A stretch of 64,000 nucleotides of DNA from Gracilariopsis chorda (GCA_003194525.1 NBIV01000045.1:290341-354340); one strand, 5' to 3'; counted from the first letter of the stretch, positions 11,634 to 23,227 are shown. Notes: generated by a model not told the origin, from the letters alone. Program-made: numbers and translations.

Positions 11634-11661
11634 ATGAGGTCGCTGGTCAGATAGGCACTAG
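11626..11661. repeat. Right terminal inverted repeat of the piggyBac-like element
   Basis: Perfect 16-bp palindrome GACCTCATATGAGGTC, then GGTCAGATAGGCACTAG reading outward. It is the inverse of the 8833 end with a few mismatches. Confidence 0.75.
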
Positions 11662-12598
11662 TGAATGATGTATTGTTATTGGCATAGTAAAGAAAAGCTT
11701 GTGCAAATATATCTTCCTTGCCGGTGGTTAGTGCAGGGGGTCGTCACTGGGTAGGAATGTTTAGATGAATATCTTTCGATGGTTGAGGTTGATATTGAGG
11801 AAAAGTGCTTTTCCAACTTTTATATGCACGTCGCAGCACTCTAACGCTGATTGTATGATTTTGAGGGAGTGAATTCTTTGATATATCGCCTTGATAGCAT
11901 TGAAATACTGCGGTTTGTAGTATAGCGTAGCAGTTTTCTATTTTTGTCTGTTAGAAAGATGTCCATCGCGTTGTTTACGCAACCACTAAATGCTCGGGGC
12001 TACATGATATGTCGTTGGAAAAGAAAAAGTGCGCGCGTTTTGAATATGCTTTTACCACACCTAACGCTAGATTAGTTTGCTATCTACAAGAGAAGAGATG
12101 CTACAATCCTGTTGTCGTAACCGTCGGATTGACAGAAATCGCTGAAATTGGTGCAAGAACGGACTTGTCTATTTCAGGATTTCTGTCGAACTAAGGTTTG
12201 TACGGCTACATGGTTAGCAGCAAATCTTGGCTTGGCCTTTTCCGTGATCTTGCACAAAGTGCTTATCGGGGTTCAGAAAAGTGTACTCTATTCGATATTA
12301 GGTTTCTGCATATTGTTGATTGCGTCATATGAACCCCTATCATAATGTACCAAAAGGTGGGTCACTTTCAAAGATTTAAAAAGAATATATAGAGAAAGTG
12401 TACTTTATACCTCAGAACTTCCTCTATAAGCCCTTGAATGGTTCTCCTCACGTCGCATCTGCTCAAAACACCGAATAAGGACTCCGTAGGTCTCCTTCAC
12501 GGCGCAATAGTTAGCAAATTCAGTATCCTCAAGGAACCTAATAATGCACAATTACCGGGTCAAATGCGCCGTGGCATCGCGTCCTTAAAAAACCAATT
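11662..12598. other. Spacer between two DNA transposons, no gene recognised
   Basis: AT-rich, with only short open frames and no domain. Part of it probably belongs to the 3' flank of the pogo-type element, whose terminal repeats I could not find. Confidence 0.35.
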
Positions 12599-14298
12599 TC
12601 AATGGAAATCCGAGGTAACCGCACCACCAGAACGTGCACGTAGACTCGCAGTGCTACGGCGCACTGAACGGTTTGCTTCTATAATCCTGGCTCGTTCACC
12701 GCGGAGTGCAAGCCAGGCAAGATGCGCTTGCTCCTCTACTTCAGCTTGAACACGCCTCCTCTGCTTCTCAGCCAGCTTTCGTTTCCTTGCCAAACGATTT
12801 GCCTCCGCCTGTGACGGTCTCTCCTTTTTCTCTTTTTCTGCTTGTTTACGCTCCTCCTCGCGCTCTCGTAACTCCGTAAGTACTCTCTCTTCTGTCAATA
12901 ATAACCCAGTAGTTGTATTCAGGGTCTCGTTCACTAACACGTCTCCATCACTACGCAACGAATTGACAGAAGCAGAAAATGACTGAACCAGATCGTGATA
13001 GGTCTTAATTGCCGCTGAATGAGACTCTGCTCCCTCCAGATTGGTAATTTCCGTAGCCTTGATAACGTCAGCATTAATGCCTCCGGTTTGGTTGTCCCAG
13101 AGTGCGCATGCCTGAAACCCACTCGTTATGTTCTGAACGTTTACCGCTTGGTTGTAGGCATTTGTAAGAAGCTCGCATATGGTGTAGACGTCATTCTTAG
13201 TCTCATCTTTCACAAAAATGGTGCATTTGTTTAGCTCGTTTCGAAAAGCAGTCTTGTATGGAGAGAAAACTGAAAAGTCAAGAGGTTGTGTACGGTGGCT
13301 GGTATGTGCCGGTAATCTGACAACGACGATGTTGTTGTCCTTGAAAAGTTGCAGAACTTTGTAAGAACAATGCGCCCTGTATCCATCCAATGCCAGTCTG
13401 ATATTCCGATGTCTCTTCCGCAGAAGTGAAGTTTCTTCCACAAACTTTTCACCCCAGTAGCAGAAAATATCGGTGTCTACTCCAGGCTTTTCTCTATACA
13501 CACAAAAGGCAGTGGGAGGCAGAAAATTAGAAGGAGTTTCTCTGGTTCCGTCGTGTCTCTTCCTGTACTTGGCTTGCTTTCCTGGTAACAAAGCAAGTGG
13601 AATCCATGCTCTGCCATCTGCGGAGACTACCGGCATCATAGTGACGTGTTGGGAGTTCGCTGTCCAGTTCAGCTCAACGGAATTGCTTCGTCCATTTTCA
13701 TCAAATACTGATTTTACGCTGTATCGGGATTCATTACTCGTTAAAAAACCACTTTCGTCGATATTGAAAACCTGTTCCGGTTTGGTTATCTTGCACTCTT
13801 TGAACACCTGCTTTAGCCTGGCAAAAGTGTTTTGCGAGGTTAGTTGGCGACATAGCGAGCTGACGGGGTTTTTCCAGTTGGGACCTGCGCTTGACAGAGA
13901 GGTCTGGATATCGCCGTATGAAATTCTGAACGAAACCATCACCTGTTCTGTCGTTTCTGAACTGAAATTTTGTTTTACGTTGCTGTGGCAACGAGAGAAC
14001 ATAATGTTGCACCAAGTCCTTCGCACAATTTCAGGAGAAGGGCGTACCACGGTGCGAGAAGAATAGCACCGACGCCTTGAAAAGTTGTTCTTGTTCACTT
14101 GTGAAAATTGTTTTGCGGCCTTTGCCAGGTATCGGCGTGTTTTGATTCTCGTGCTGGGCCAAACGCTGCAAAGAGGAGATTGTGAGCCAGCGCGCATTTT
14201 TGGATGGCGATAGAGGAGCTATGAAGGTTGGACAGAGCTTTGGCGTAGTTCCGGCGGTCAGCCCGTTGTTTTGGAGCGGTGATGCGCTTTTTCGGCAT
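12599..14298 (-). pseudogene. pogo/Tigger-type (DDE_1, CENP-B-like) transposase, frameshifted
   Basis: The gene starts at an ATG at 14298 (MPKKRITAPKQRADRRNYAKAL), a basic N-terminus typical of CENP-B-like helix-turn-helix proteins. The second DNA-binding half (GDGFVQNFIRRYPDLSVKRR) lies in another frame around 13734-14015. The catalytic domain lies in a third frame from about 13830 down: FNIDESGF (first Asp), LALDGYRAHCSY (second Asp) and HTSHRTQPLDFSVFSPYK (third Asp), so the DDD triad is intact. The protein ends in a long charged, Glu/Arg/Lys-rich probable coiled coil. At least two indels separate the three frames, one of them near 13830. Alternatively the frames could be exons, but no convincing splice sites were found. 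Tc1/mariner-class elements of this type insert at TA; flanking repeats were not identified. Confidence 0.82.
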
Positions 14299-14377
14299 GA
14301 CGGCTACTGATGAATGAAATACTCAAATGCTTGAAACTGGGCTTGTCTTCAGTGGTGTTAGGGAGCAGAACAACAGC

Positions 14378-14753
14378 CTAGTGTCTATCCGCCCGGATGT
14401 AATGTTGCCAAATGATTATTTTTTGAAGGTTTTGAACCTTTCATACACGCGTCAGAAACGGTGTTTTTGAATCAAAAGTACGTTTTTGATATCAAAAAAG
14501 CCGGTTTTCTGAAGCTCTGTAGTAAATTAGCCATATTTCACAAGCACATCTCTATCAACCCATTTGGTTGTCTTAAGTTTCTGCTTCTCACCTAGCATAA
14601 ACAACAGAAGCTTAGAATTTTTGCTATACAAAAACATGTTGCATAACTTATACGGACTACAAAAGGCAAAAAATTCCGATCAAAATAACTAAAATTAAAC
14701 GTAAAGTTGATTGTTTTGACCTCATATGAGGTCAGCGGTCCGATAGACACTAG
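14378..14753. mobile_element. Short non-autonomous element with piggyBac-like ends (MITE)
   Basis: A 376-bp interval bounded by CTAG on each side. The left end is CTAG-TGTCTATCCGCCCG; the right end read inwards is CTAG-TGTCTATCGGACCGCTGAC, followed by the perfect palindrome GACCTCATATGAGGTC at 14718-14733. Twelve of the first 14 bases after CTAG agree between the ends, and the ends agree with those of the 8833-11661 element. It has no ORF, so it would depend on that element's transposase. Confidence 0.65.
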
Positions 14754-16346
14754 AGACACGATATGTCGTCATTCAATAGAGAAAAGCGCGCCGAATCTGA
14801 TGAGTCGTCAGATTTGAATTCATATGAGCCGTTTTGGAGCTGAAGTAGTTCGAAGAGCCGGAGATAGGTTCAGCTTTGGAAATGTGGGTAAATTTAATCG
14901 TTAAACCGACCTATATTTGTCCACTGACCCATGTTTGGTGTACCCGATGATATCTGTACCTATTAATGGCTAGCTACGTGTAAAATTTGTACAAACAAGA
15001 TTTATCTGTTTAATCGGACACGAGCGAGGAAGAAAAGTCAAAAGATCTGAGCAATTGATACAGAACTGCATTTATTTTCTATGTTTTACAGTGTTTACAT
15101 GTGAAACGTGTGTTTTTGCTTGTTTTGTAACCTTCGAGGGCTTGTTGTTAAATATACCATTGTCCAACCTGGCCAGTTATGCCTTATAATTCTCGAACCA
15201 GGCTCCTGCTTAGTGCGACAATGTTGCGCAGTTGCCCTTATGTAACTTGCAAAGGCGACAGGGGAACGCGTCCACAAAAACTCAGCACTTATCCTCGATC
15301 ATGTGTCATGCGTTTTGTTTTCAAGTCCTACCTGTAAAGGAGTGGCAATCGGCCAAGTGTTTCACATATAACTACGTTCCTATTTACGTTTTACGGTACC
15401 CATGGTTGTGGGGTACCGTAGGTAGTGCAAGTAGGTATCTTTGAAGAGGATAGCTACACAATAACTTCGGTATCGACAGTGTCAGTGCAGGTCTGAGCTG
15501 TCTAGCAGATGGTAGAGCTGTGCCTCTGGCCTCCATTCTTTTAGGCCACCTGTAACACAGAAGAAAGCCTACAAGCCAAGTCCCGCCTGATTAACGTGAT
15601 CGGCATGTAGCTTTCATGTTCACAGACAGTAGCTAGCTTGTAGCGTAGTCATAGAAATCTCTAGACCGCTACAAGATCTGTATAAAATGGGCGTCAGCCG
15701 ACATTCCACTCCATGTGGAGAAGGTCAGACTTCATTCACCATCACTTCATTACACCACCCTGTCACATCTCTAAGGTGCACTTTTTTGAACTTTCCCCGC
15801 TTGGTTGAGCACCAAGAAAAAAACTCCAGATAAGATTGTTCTTATTCCTGGGCATTGATCTCAATATATATTACGAACGGCATATAACATGTATGGAGTG
15901 ATTTGTTTGTTTGGCTTTAAATTTCATTCGACAACTAAACGGAACGTTAAAGAACATGGTCGCATCAGTAATGAGTTTGCTAGCTAGAATTCGCGACCAA
16001 ACTCTGGTGCAAAGATTCTAAAAAAGATGAGTGTCTCGGCATTTACAAGAAGCGCGAATCGTGTATTGGGGTGTCTTTTATTCATGCAACGCAGAATGGA
16101 ACCTGTTTGAGTGCACTTCGTGTAAACGTAGCGCGTGGTCCCACAAGAACTCAGTCGAGTTCACAGTTTCCTGGAAAAAGTGCTCTCGGCTCCTGCAAAC
16201 TGAGCTGTTGCCTCTCAAGTGCTTTTCAAAGACACATGGCTGGAGTGTTGAGTACTGATAGTATCCTCGGTCTGCAGCTCAGTGATACTATAAACTGCGC
16301 CCCGCAAATCTCATAAGTGACATGCAAATGTCTTGTTACACTCATG
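14754..16346. other. Intergenic, no gene recognised
   Basis: Only short unconvincing ORFs. Two items stand out: a perfect 10-bp inverted repeat with a 9-base loop at 15392-15420 (TACGGTACCC / GGGTACCGTA), and a TATA-like TATAAAA at 15681-15687 with no credible gene after it. Confidence 0.5.
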
Positions 16347-16754
16347 TTAATGTTCACTTGCTGCTACGTTGCATTCCGAAAATCCATCCGCAAATCTTGC
16401 ATTCGTAGCGGTTAGATTTCCCTTCACTGTCTCTGCTGCATCGCCTGCGGACTGGCTGAAAGATGGTCCTGGTTGAGAAGGGTGGGCTGCAGGCGCTGGT
16501 TGAGCTTCCGAAGTCAGCTGTGCCGTAGCTGGGGCTTCCTGGACTGCAGGCAATGGAGTGCCGGGTGCGAGATCCGCCATGGCTAATGACGCATCATGCT
16601 TTTTAAATTGTGACTCTAATTCACTGTCTGCCATGACCTCCGCTATCTCCTTTTCTAACTGAATAAACGCAATTCGCTTCCTTGCTCTTCTCTGACCGCT
16701 AGTCGGTGAGATTTTTCGAGAACAGTCTGAGCTTGTGTTATTTTCAATTTCCAT
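16347..16754 (-). CDS. Hypothetical low-complexity protein
   Basis: A 135-codon frame. The first third is charged with a basic cluster that could be a nuclear signal (GQRRARKRIAF), and the rest is rich in Ala, Pro, Ser and Gln. I do not recognise it and no neighbour gives it a role. Its N-terminal third resembles the charged second ORFs of DNA transposons only in general composition. It could be a chance ORF. Confidence 0.25.
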   Translation of the reverse strand: MEIENNTSSDCSRKISPTSGQRRARKRIAFIQLEKEIAEVMADSELESQFKKHDASLAMADLAPGTPLPAVQEAPATAQLTSEAQPAPAAHPSQPGPSFSQSAGDAAETVKGNLTATNARFADGFSECNVAASEH

Positions 16755-17109
16755 AGGTTGGTATTGGTTTGTTCTGTTTTGAACTGAGCGCTGTTCCTGC
16801 TTGTTGTTAAAGTTCGTGGTAAGCGTTTTAAGTCTGGTACTGGATTCGAATTGTTTTGAGCTATTGCGATGATGCCGTTTGATTTATAGTAGCTCAAATA
16901 ACTACCTGATCAGAGCATGGATATGGAAAACTGATAATACGCTTCTATATGATTTCTATTCTTGATACTACAATCGTTGTCTTTCTTTTCAAACATGAGC
17001 CATGTGCAGAGTTTCGTGATGATATGATCTGTGCTCAATTGTTTAACGGGCGTTATAGCTTTGTGCGTAAGGGTAGAAGAATTCAATTGCACGAGCGGTT
17101 GTCGCCGAG

Positions 17110-18438
17110 TAGAATGAACACTGTTTGCTTCAGAAACCGCCAAGCAATTTGACGCCAAACTTCTCTCGGGGATCACTCGAATCCAAGACCTACCGCCAAC
17201 CGAGTCTCTTGATCCTGCATTCATATCATCGCTTCACGTCCTGAGCATGAAGGAATCCTTCCTTACCACGTGGGCCAGTTCGGAACTAAGAATAGCGGAT
17301 ACACAGGTTACCATCTTGTTGGACAAGGCATTAGCAAGACTTTCGGAACAACCTCAGGATCTCTCCATATCTCAGGAAACTGCCTTACTAACAGACCGGG
17401 GGCTCGAATATATTTGTCAGGAAATTGTTGATTACATTGGAAGTGAAAGTCAAAAAGCTAGGGCCCTCGAATCAGAGGAGCGCACTTCCACCTTCCTCAA
17501 ACTAACCGAGCTATCACTACTGCAGGCCATACGATCACGACTGAAAATCAAATGAAAAGACTGATTGCGAGAATCTTTCGAGCGAGCAGGTCCAACAGAG
17601 CACTGGCACTTCTTTCTGTGCCCAGCTAATATCGGAAGGGCTGGAAGACCGCGCTCTTGATCCGTTTTATATTACGCAAGAGCAGCGAACAGGAATCGGA
17701 TTTTACGATGACGAGATTGTTCGGCTACGAGCCCTTCACACATCTGACAGTACAAGAATGATAGAAGCTATTGCGAACAGCTTTAAGGAAGCAGTTCGAG
17801 CACGGTGCGGAGATCGTGCTCGATTCGGAGGATTTCCCAATTCCTGATGCCGCGATCGCCCTAGTTCATGATTTATCCGAAGCTCTTGTAAACCCCTTGA
17901 TCTCCTTGGAGAGTATGATGAGTGCCGTTAAGATATTCCTTGCCGAAATTCTGCTTCAGGCATCTGGCACGAAGTAGCAGTGAAACTGGAATCCTTCTCT
18001 TTCGATGACATTGTTCTGCAATTCTTTGCCGATTGAAGTAGAAATACTATGGCTGTCACTGCAAAAGTGAATGGCTTCTTCAGTCCAGCGCATATGGCTG
18101 GCATGGCTAGGCAAGTTTCCTATGATACATCCATGTTTGTATCGACATTTAGGTCGGTAACTAGTAATCCGTCCAAGCTCTTGAAATCGTGTTCTGACAG
18201 CGGCACGGTACTTCAACTCGCTTCGAATAAGGTGCTGCATCCTAACATTCCCCCGTTACAGGTAAATGAAGAGTTCTTAGAAGCCCTGAGAAGAGTGAAA
18301 GATTCGAACGAGGACGAAGTAATGGAGGATGCCCATATCGTGTTCGAGTCCCGTATTAGTGTATCTCATATCACACAGCGGGAAGCACTGGAGTTATGCG
18401 CAATAGCTGGATTAAGATTTGCGATACGACTAATATGA
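17110..18438 (+). pseudogene. Decayed unknown gene, about 1.3 kb
   Basis: Protein-like sequence can be followed on the plus strand through several frames: 17110-17555 (KLLSGITRIQDLPP, ESFLTTWASSELRIADTQ), 17600-17850 (LISEGLEDRALDPFYITQEQ, IANSFKEAVR), 17800-17977 (EIVLDSEDFPIPDAAIALVH) and 18049-18438 (VNGFFSPAHMAGMARQVSYD). Amino-acid composition is that of a soluble, mainly helical protein and stays consistent across the frame changes, so I read it as one gene broken by indels, or as exons whose junctions I cannot place. I recognise no family. The following minus-strand zinc-finger-like fragment may or may not belong to the same element. Confidence 0.4.
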
Positions 18439-18458
18439 AAGGTCGTGCTGAGCATTAA

Positions 18459-18716
18459 TTAAAATACATGCATAAGAAATGATGGATGAAGATGGCTCGG
18501 GACTTGTGACTCTGAAGTCAATACCGCATTCGAGAAACGCTCGGGATCAAGAGAGGCCTTGCATTGCTTACAGAAAAAGTAGCTACGTGTAGCATTGAAC
18601 ACGGCGTGATCGAACTGGCAAGGGCAGCACATCTGCAACAGTACACCTGGCCGCAAGTACAAAAATTTGGCCACTACCAAGGGTAACAGGCTATTGATAC
18701 TGCCAGTTATCATCAA
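18459..18716 (-). pseudogene. FLYWCH-like zinc-finger fragment
   Basis: The frame reads FDHAVFNATRSYFFCKQCKA and ends near SHLHPSFL. The order aromatic-C-x-x-C, then about 25 residues, then H-x-H-P resembles FLYWCH zinc fingers, which often precede transposase domains of Mutator-like elements. The cysteine spacing is shorter than usual and no transposase domain follows. Treat as a weak match. Confidence 0.25.
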
Positions 18717-19087
18717 TCAATTTTTCTACATCGCCAGCTTGGACAAACTCGCAAACACCTCTAAACTGGAGGTCTTACGAGTTTTCTGGTGAGTTCTGGC
18801 GCCCGAGCTTTGGCTGGACGCTGATGGCCACCTCCAACCGGCACATCACGCGCCTCCTTGCCACTCCGTCTCACATGATCGACCTCCTAACCTCCACTCT
18901 TTCCACTCTGTGCCTACGCCCAACTTCGTCTCGTTCCTGCCTCACCTCCTTTACTACTTTGCCGCAATCCCGGCGCCGCCGTCCAACGACCTCCGCCACT
19001 CCTACGCTACCCTTCAGTCCCACTCCCCGCGCTGCCCTCCAATTTTTACCATCCTCCCCGCCCTCTCTGCCAGCCTGCAACTTCAGT

Positions 19088-19740
19088 ATGAATAGCGACG
19101 ATGAATTGCCACATACTACAAAAACATTGATATCAATTATTTCGCATGCCATGACTCCCTTTACGGCATTCACTTCAGTTATGCAACTATTTCTGCTCCT
19201 GATAAACGATCTGCATAAAGAGTACAACGGGGAACAATATGTAAACCCATCGATGCCAAGAATAAGCCGCCTAAACAATTTTATCAACAGACACGTATCG
19301 CTCATCAAGATCAATACAGGATTTTTCGCGTAGGAGTTGGAGGGCTTATGTCAAGTTAACTGCCCTGGTATTTCTTAGCGCAGCCACCACACCCATGAGG
19401 TGCGTGCTAGCTGTGCTGGAATCAAAAGGCAAACTATCTCCCTGCGAGAGAGTTTTGGCGACCATAATTTACCTTCGTGGTTGCAACAGTATTCGCGCCA
19501 AAGCGGCCTGCTGGAACCGGAGCATAACGTCTGTCGGAGCAATCTGCATGTTCATCTGCAGCATTATGAACGAAGTCATGGCAGCACAGATTGCGTGGTA
19601 TTTGTTGCAGCAAAGGGCAGTGACGCGCAACAGGAACCTCTTCTCACCGAGGTGGTTGGGATATTTCAACGGTACGCTTTGCAAAATACGGTGACCGCAA
19701 AGCGCTCATCATCGCGCATATTTTAACGGCCAAAAGAAGC
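19088..19740 (+). pseudogene. PIF/Harbinger-like N-terminal fragment
   Basis: The frame starting at 19088 (MNSDDELPHTTKTL) runs to 19333. After a change to frame 3 it continues with KLSPCERVLATIIYLRGCNS and SITSVGAICMFICSIMNEV at 19430-19580. The L-S-P-x-E-R-V-L-A-x-x-x-Y-L-x-G-x-N-S block followed by a helix-turn-helix-like stretch is the layout seen upstream of the DDE domain in Harbinger-type transposases and their domesticated relatives. The DDE domain itself is missing and similarity ends near 19740. It is not a copy of the Harbinger gene at 36900-38089, as far as the sequences can be compared by eye. Confidence 0.4.
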
Positions 19741-20427
19741 TATACTGTTTTAAAAAGGCTGTCCTAATTGATTACAACGGTCTTTTTTGGTTTGTTGCTG
19801 CTGGCTAAGCGGGTTATTTTCATTATTTCTCCTTCTAACGTAATACAGATCTAGCAAGCAACTGGAAGGCGATTTTTTGCTGTAGATGACAATTCTTTTA
19901 GAGTATCTGCTTCGCAATACAGGATAATTGGGGCTAGAACACTTTGTTTTGAGACGAATTGACGCGCGTGAGGTAGCCGGCGTGGGTTCAGACCTGGTCA
20001 TGCGAGCATTCAACAAACTTCATTCTGGATAGCGGATGAAGGTAAAGTGAAAAATTGGTGGAATAAGAATGCTCTTTAAAAGGTTTCTAGACATTTGCTC
20101 TAACCGGCGGTCTTCATATGCTCTTATGTTCGAAATTGCAGCAAACATGACAAAATTTTTGCATCGAAGGCGCCAAGATTTCAGTATAAGTCTGCAACAG
20201 CTTGAATCGAGTGCGGGTGAGTGGCAGGACTAGAAGTGTACGAACATTTTCATCTCTCTCTTAAATTCTTCCTTTGTTATGACTTGTTGGTCGCACAGTA
20301 GTATCAGAGGCATCATATTTCTATCAACTCCTTCTCTCTGGAGCGTCTAGATCTGAAGTTCACGAAGGTTTTGACGGTTTTTGACGTCTTCGGATTGCAT
20401 TTTAGTGTACTTTTGGACAGCACGTTT

Positions 20428-21330
20428 CTAGTCAAAATATTTCGTCTCAATCATATCAACCATACTTGAAACGGCATCAACAGCATTCTCCATCCATTCC
20501 CGTTTACTTTGACGTTGCTTTTTAGTTTCTATGCTACCGGAACGGTTGTTGCTTGCGCTATTCTCGGCATTTGCGCCGACATGGAATACTAAAGAGATGT
20601 TTGCGAGATGTTTCTTAAAGTACGACATCTTCTTATTGTTCAAAGTGTCAGTATTTTTGAGACGTCGCATCACATCATTATCTTGCGGGACGAACTTTTG
20701 ACAGGCTTCTTGGTCAGCTGTGCTGATAGAAACTTCTCCTAAGCCAGATCTTAATGCATACTGCAAGCCTGTGGGAGATCCCTCTCATTGAACACCGCAC
20801 CCGTAGCCGCGCATTGAGCTTTTGTAGACTCCACAAAGTCCTTGTAGATTGCTTTCCACACAGCAGCCAGTATCTTTTATTGAACAGCACGCTTTGTCCC
20901 CTTTCACTACGCAGCAAAATTTTTACCATAGCTGCCCGCAAAAGATGCCAATACTTCAGCACCAACTGCTGCTCTCTCTTCTTTATACCCTTGGATGGTA
21001 TACCGACAGAGCCAGCAGTCTCAGAGACTTTTAGATCTCTCTCCACAAGTACCAGGGTACCAATCACGGTGATGCTCGGAGCTCTTTGCTCCCCTTCCTC
21101 CAAAATCACGCTTGTATTGCAGTTCATGAACCTTCCAAAGACTTTTTTGTCATCAAAACAGACGGTACTATCTTTTTCGTCTCTTTCAACATCAAAGTCT
21201 AGCGTGTCACGCCCCTCCACAGTGAGAAATAGCACATTCTGGTCACTTCCGGTTTATCAGATTGAAATTTTGAATTTGGTCTCAAAAGCACGCCAAATGC
21301 GATCATTGTCGTCGTGCGCGCGTCCTACAC
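20428..21330 (-). pseudogene. Unknown protein-like region
   Basis: Two overlapping minus-strand frames (20714-21330 and 20428-20766) read as charged protein sequence, for example DTLDFDVERDEKDSTVCFDD, GRFMNCNTSVILEEGEQ and ITVIGTLVLVERDLKV in the first, and KKQRQSKREWMENAVDAVSS near the end of the second. Two stops lie near 21260. I recognise no family. It may be a broken gene with the last part shifted in frame, or two exons. The role is unknown. Confidence 0.3.
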
Positions 21331-23112
21331 ACACGAAAAGTAGTGGCAAACCCTACAGGAAGCGTTAGAAGTCTTACGGTTGTGTGGCGTGCCTTTTTCG
21401 TCGTGGCGATGTCGATAATGAGGTGGAGAAGAACGCGAAAGGGCGGTTGCAGGGCAAACTGCTTGACTGCGAGATTGCACAGGGTGGTGAGCAGAAGATG
21501 GATAGGAGAGACGAAATGGACAATGCGGCAGGAGAACTGGCTTGGCTAGAAGCTGCGCTGCGGCAGGCTGAGGACGAAGACAAAGCCGACAAAGTACTTC
21601 CTTTTTGACTAAATGTGGGAGGCAGCGGGAGACTCGAGCGCGGTGCGAACAGAAACAAAGTAAACGACTGTGTGTGGTTGGGGGCGGGTGCGCGTTAAGA
21701 GAGACTGAGGTTGCGAATTGAATGCTGTCAACAAATAGGTAGAAACGGCCAGGGTGGTCGGGCGGGACGTTGAAATTGACCTGCTCGTGAACGGAGTGGA
21801 TTGGGTGGAGTGTGTTGGCAGAGAGGGTTAGGTGGATTCTAACATGAAAAGGCGACGGCAAAAATAACGAGAGCGAGTTTTGATTTGCGGCCAGAAAGAA
21901 GAGGAGGTTTTCGCGAGAATCACTTTGTCGATTTGCGGCCAAGTTTAGTATATCGAGAAACTTTGATGAGTAAGAAAAGGAAGTTGATACAAGTGACTTG
22001 ACAAAGAACGGCATTCAATTATTCGAACATCACACGAAACAGGTTTATTTTGTTCAACGGTGCACACAGTGTACATTGGGTGGCCCGTCACCTACATCTC
22101 CAAGAGTAACTGTGCGGTACCGCATATGAAATATCCCTTGGAGGTTGCATGTGACAGAGACAAATACAGGAACAACTCCCTGATGAAATCAGCAACCGGT
22201 AGAAGTCTGCCACCCGCTCCAGTCACCAGTATGCGTTAAGGGATTTATCTTTAAAAACACTTGAGCGTGAGCACAAGCATGGCAAATGCAATGCGGTCTA
22301 TCTAGAAACCAAGGCCCAGGAGAAACTTTGCAGATGGCCTTGCTGCTGCATGCACTTTTCACCGCCACTTTGCTGCTCCTCCATTGAACTGGCACCTGCG
22401 AGTTCCCAATGACAAAGTTGAATAGCGCTTCGTGATGAGTCTCAAGGTTGTTCCTGAAGGGTTTCTCCGAGACATAACAATTATTCACTTCTGTGCGTTA
22501 TATGTCTGTTATGCATATGCTTGCTTCATGTTGCAAGGCAATATGATCCAATGCAGAGTCGTTCTTCTTATCCGGGTACATCTTCGTCCTTGGCGGCAGC
22601 CGGGACACTTCTTTTGCCATATCAAAGAAACATACACTGAAGTTTCCTTGTTGTAGTTTTAGCTGCAATCAGTAGATAGCTAGAGGGGTGAGCATTTCAT
22701 GGTATTGTCTCCTTTCAAAACTCCAGAAACCCGAGGACATTTGCATCTCAATCTCGAACAAGGTGCTTGGTTCCACTTGGAGGTGGAGCGCAAATGTAGA
22801 AATTGAATGCAGAGCAGAACATCTAAGGCTATATCCTTACATGCTTCGGTTGCTTTTCCCGCACCACGCCCGTACAGAGCATAAGGTCTTATCCGCTGAA
22901 TGTGCTTTGCGTTGTCCACTTGTTGGCACAATGGTACATATATATATGTACGCTTTTTTAGATATTTTTAGGGGGTACAGATTTTGAACACTGTTGTTGT
23001 TCCCTGACTGCGCAAGTCTCAAGTTGGAGGCGTTGACGGAGAAGTACTCAATGTGTTGGCGTCAGCCCTTTCTCTCCGGAGTTCTGCACATTTAGTTCCC
23101 AGACTTCGCATG
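21331..23112. other. No supported gene
   Basis: Both strands carry ORFs of 60-230 codons with skewed composition that overlap one another, the mark of biased base composition rather than genes. A perfect 18-bp palindrome GTACATATATATATGTAC lies at 22934-22951. Confidence 0.4.
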
Positions 23113-23140
23113 TTTCACGTTATTTCACGTTGTTTCACGT
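23113..23140 (+). promoter_or_regulatory. Three TTTCACGT repeats at exact 10-bp spacing
   Basis: TTTCACGT occurs at 23113, 23123 and 23133, that is, on the same face of the helix, about 200-230 bases before the start of the secreted-protein gene. CACGT is a common core for bZIP and bHLH factors in plants and algae; the binding factor here is unknown. Confidence 0.45.
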
Positions 23141-23217
23141 TTTGAGCGTCCACAAGGCAACTTCAATGCCTCGACGTCAGCCTGTTCTCCCCTGAGCTCT
23201 GCTCTAAAGAGGGATCT

Positions 23218-23227
23218 GTATTTAAAG
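23218..23227 (+). promoter_or_regulatory. TATA-like element GTATTTAAAG
   Basis: Lies about 115 bases before the ATG at 23343. The same GTATTTAA core occurs 166-173 bases before the ATG of the other small cysteine-rich gene (32393-32400). Confidence 0.4.

Larger units (their letters stand above)
8833..11661 (-). mobile_element. piggyBac-like DNA transposon with CTAG at both ends
   Basis: The left end reads CTAG-TGTCTATCAGACCG at 8833 and the right end, read inwards from 11661, CTAG-TGCCTATCTGACC. Both ends carry a subterminal palindrome: GACCTCATATGAGGTC at 11626-11641, and the imperfect form at 8858-8873, which sits in a longer near-palindrome between CCGG tetramers (about 8848-8883). The 2829-bp interval holds one transposase gene on the minus strand. 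The palindromic CTAG at both outer edges is in the place where classic piggyBac elements have their TTAA duplication. Whether CTAG is the target duplication or simply the first four terminal bases cannot be decided here. Confidence 0.75.

Noticed and set aside
12599-14753. Pairing the CTAG-TGTCTATC end at 14378 with the pogo-type transposase as its terminal repeat
   Set aside because: The end points away from the transposase gene and pairs with 14750-14753 on the other side; its sequence matches the piggyBac-like family.
8833-14753. One large transposon from 8833 to 14753
   Set aside because: Inner ends at 11661 and 14378 close two separate elements, and the DNA between holds a transposase of another superfamily.
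15681-15687. Promoter of a gene downstream of TATAAAA
   Set aside because: No credible coding region follows within 1 kb; only noted in the intergenic entry.
18824-19087. Long Ser/Thr/Pro-rich ORF before the Harbinger-like fragment
   Set aside because: Low-complexity, open on both strands, no start context; treated as composition artefact.
21325-22014. 229-codon minus-strand ORF
   Set aside because: Skewed His/Ser/Pro/Leu content, overlapping frames of similar length and no domain.
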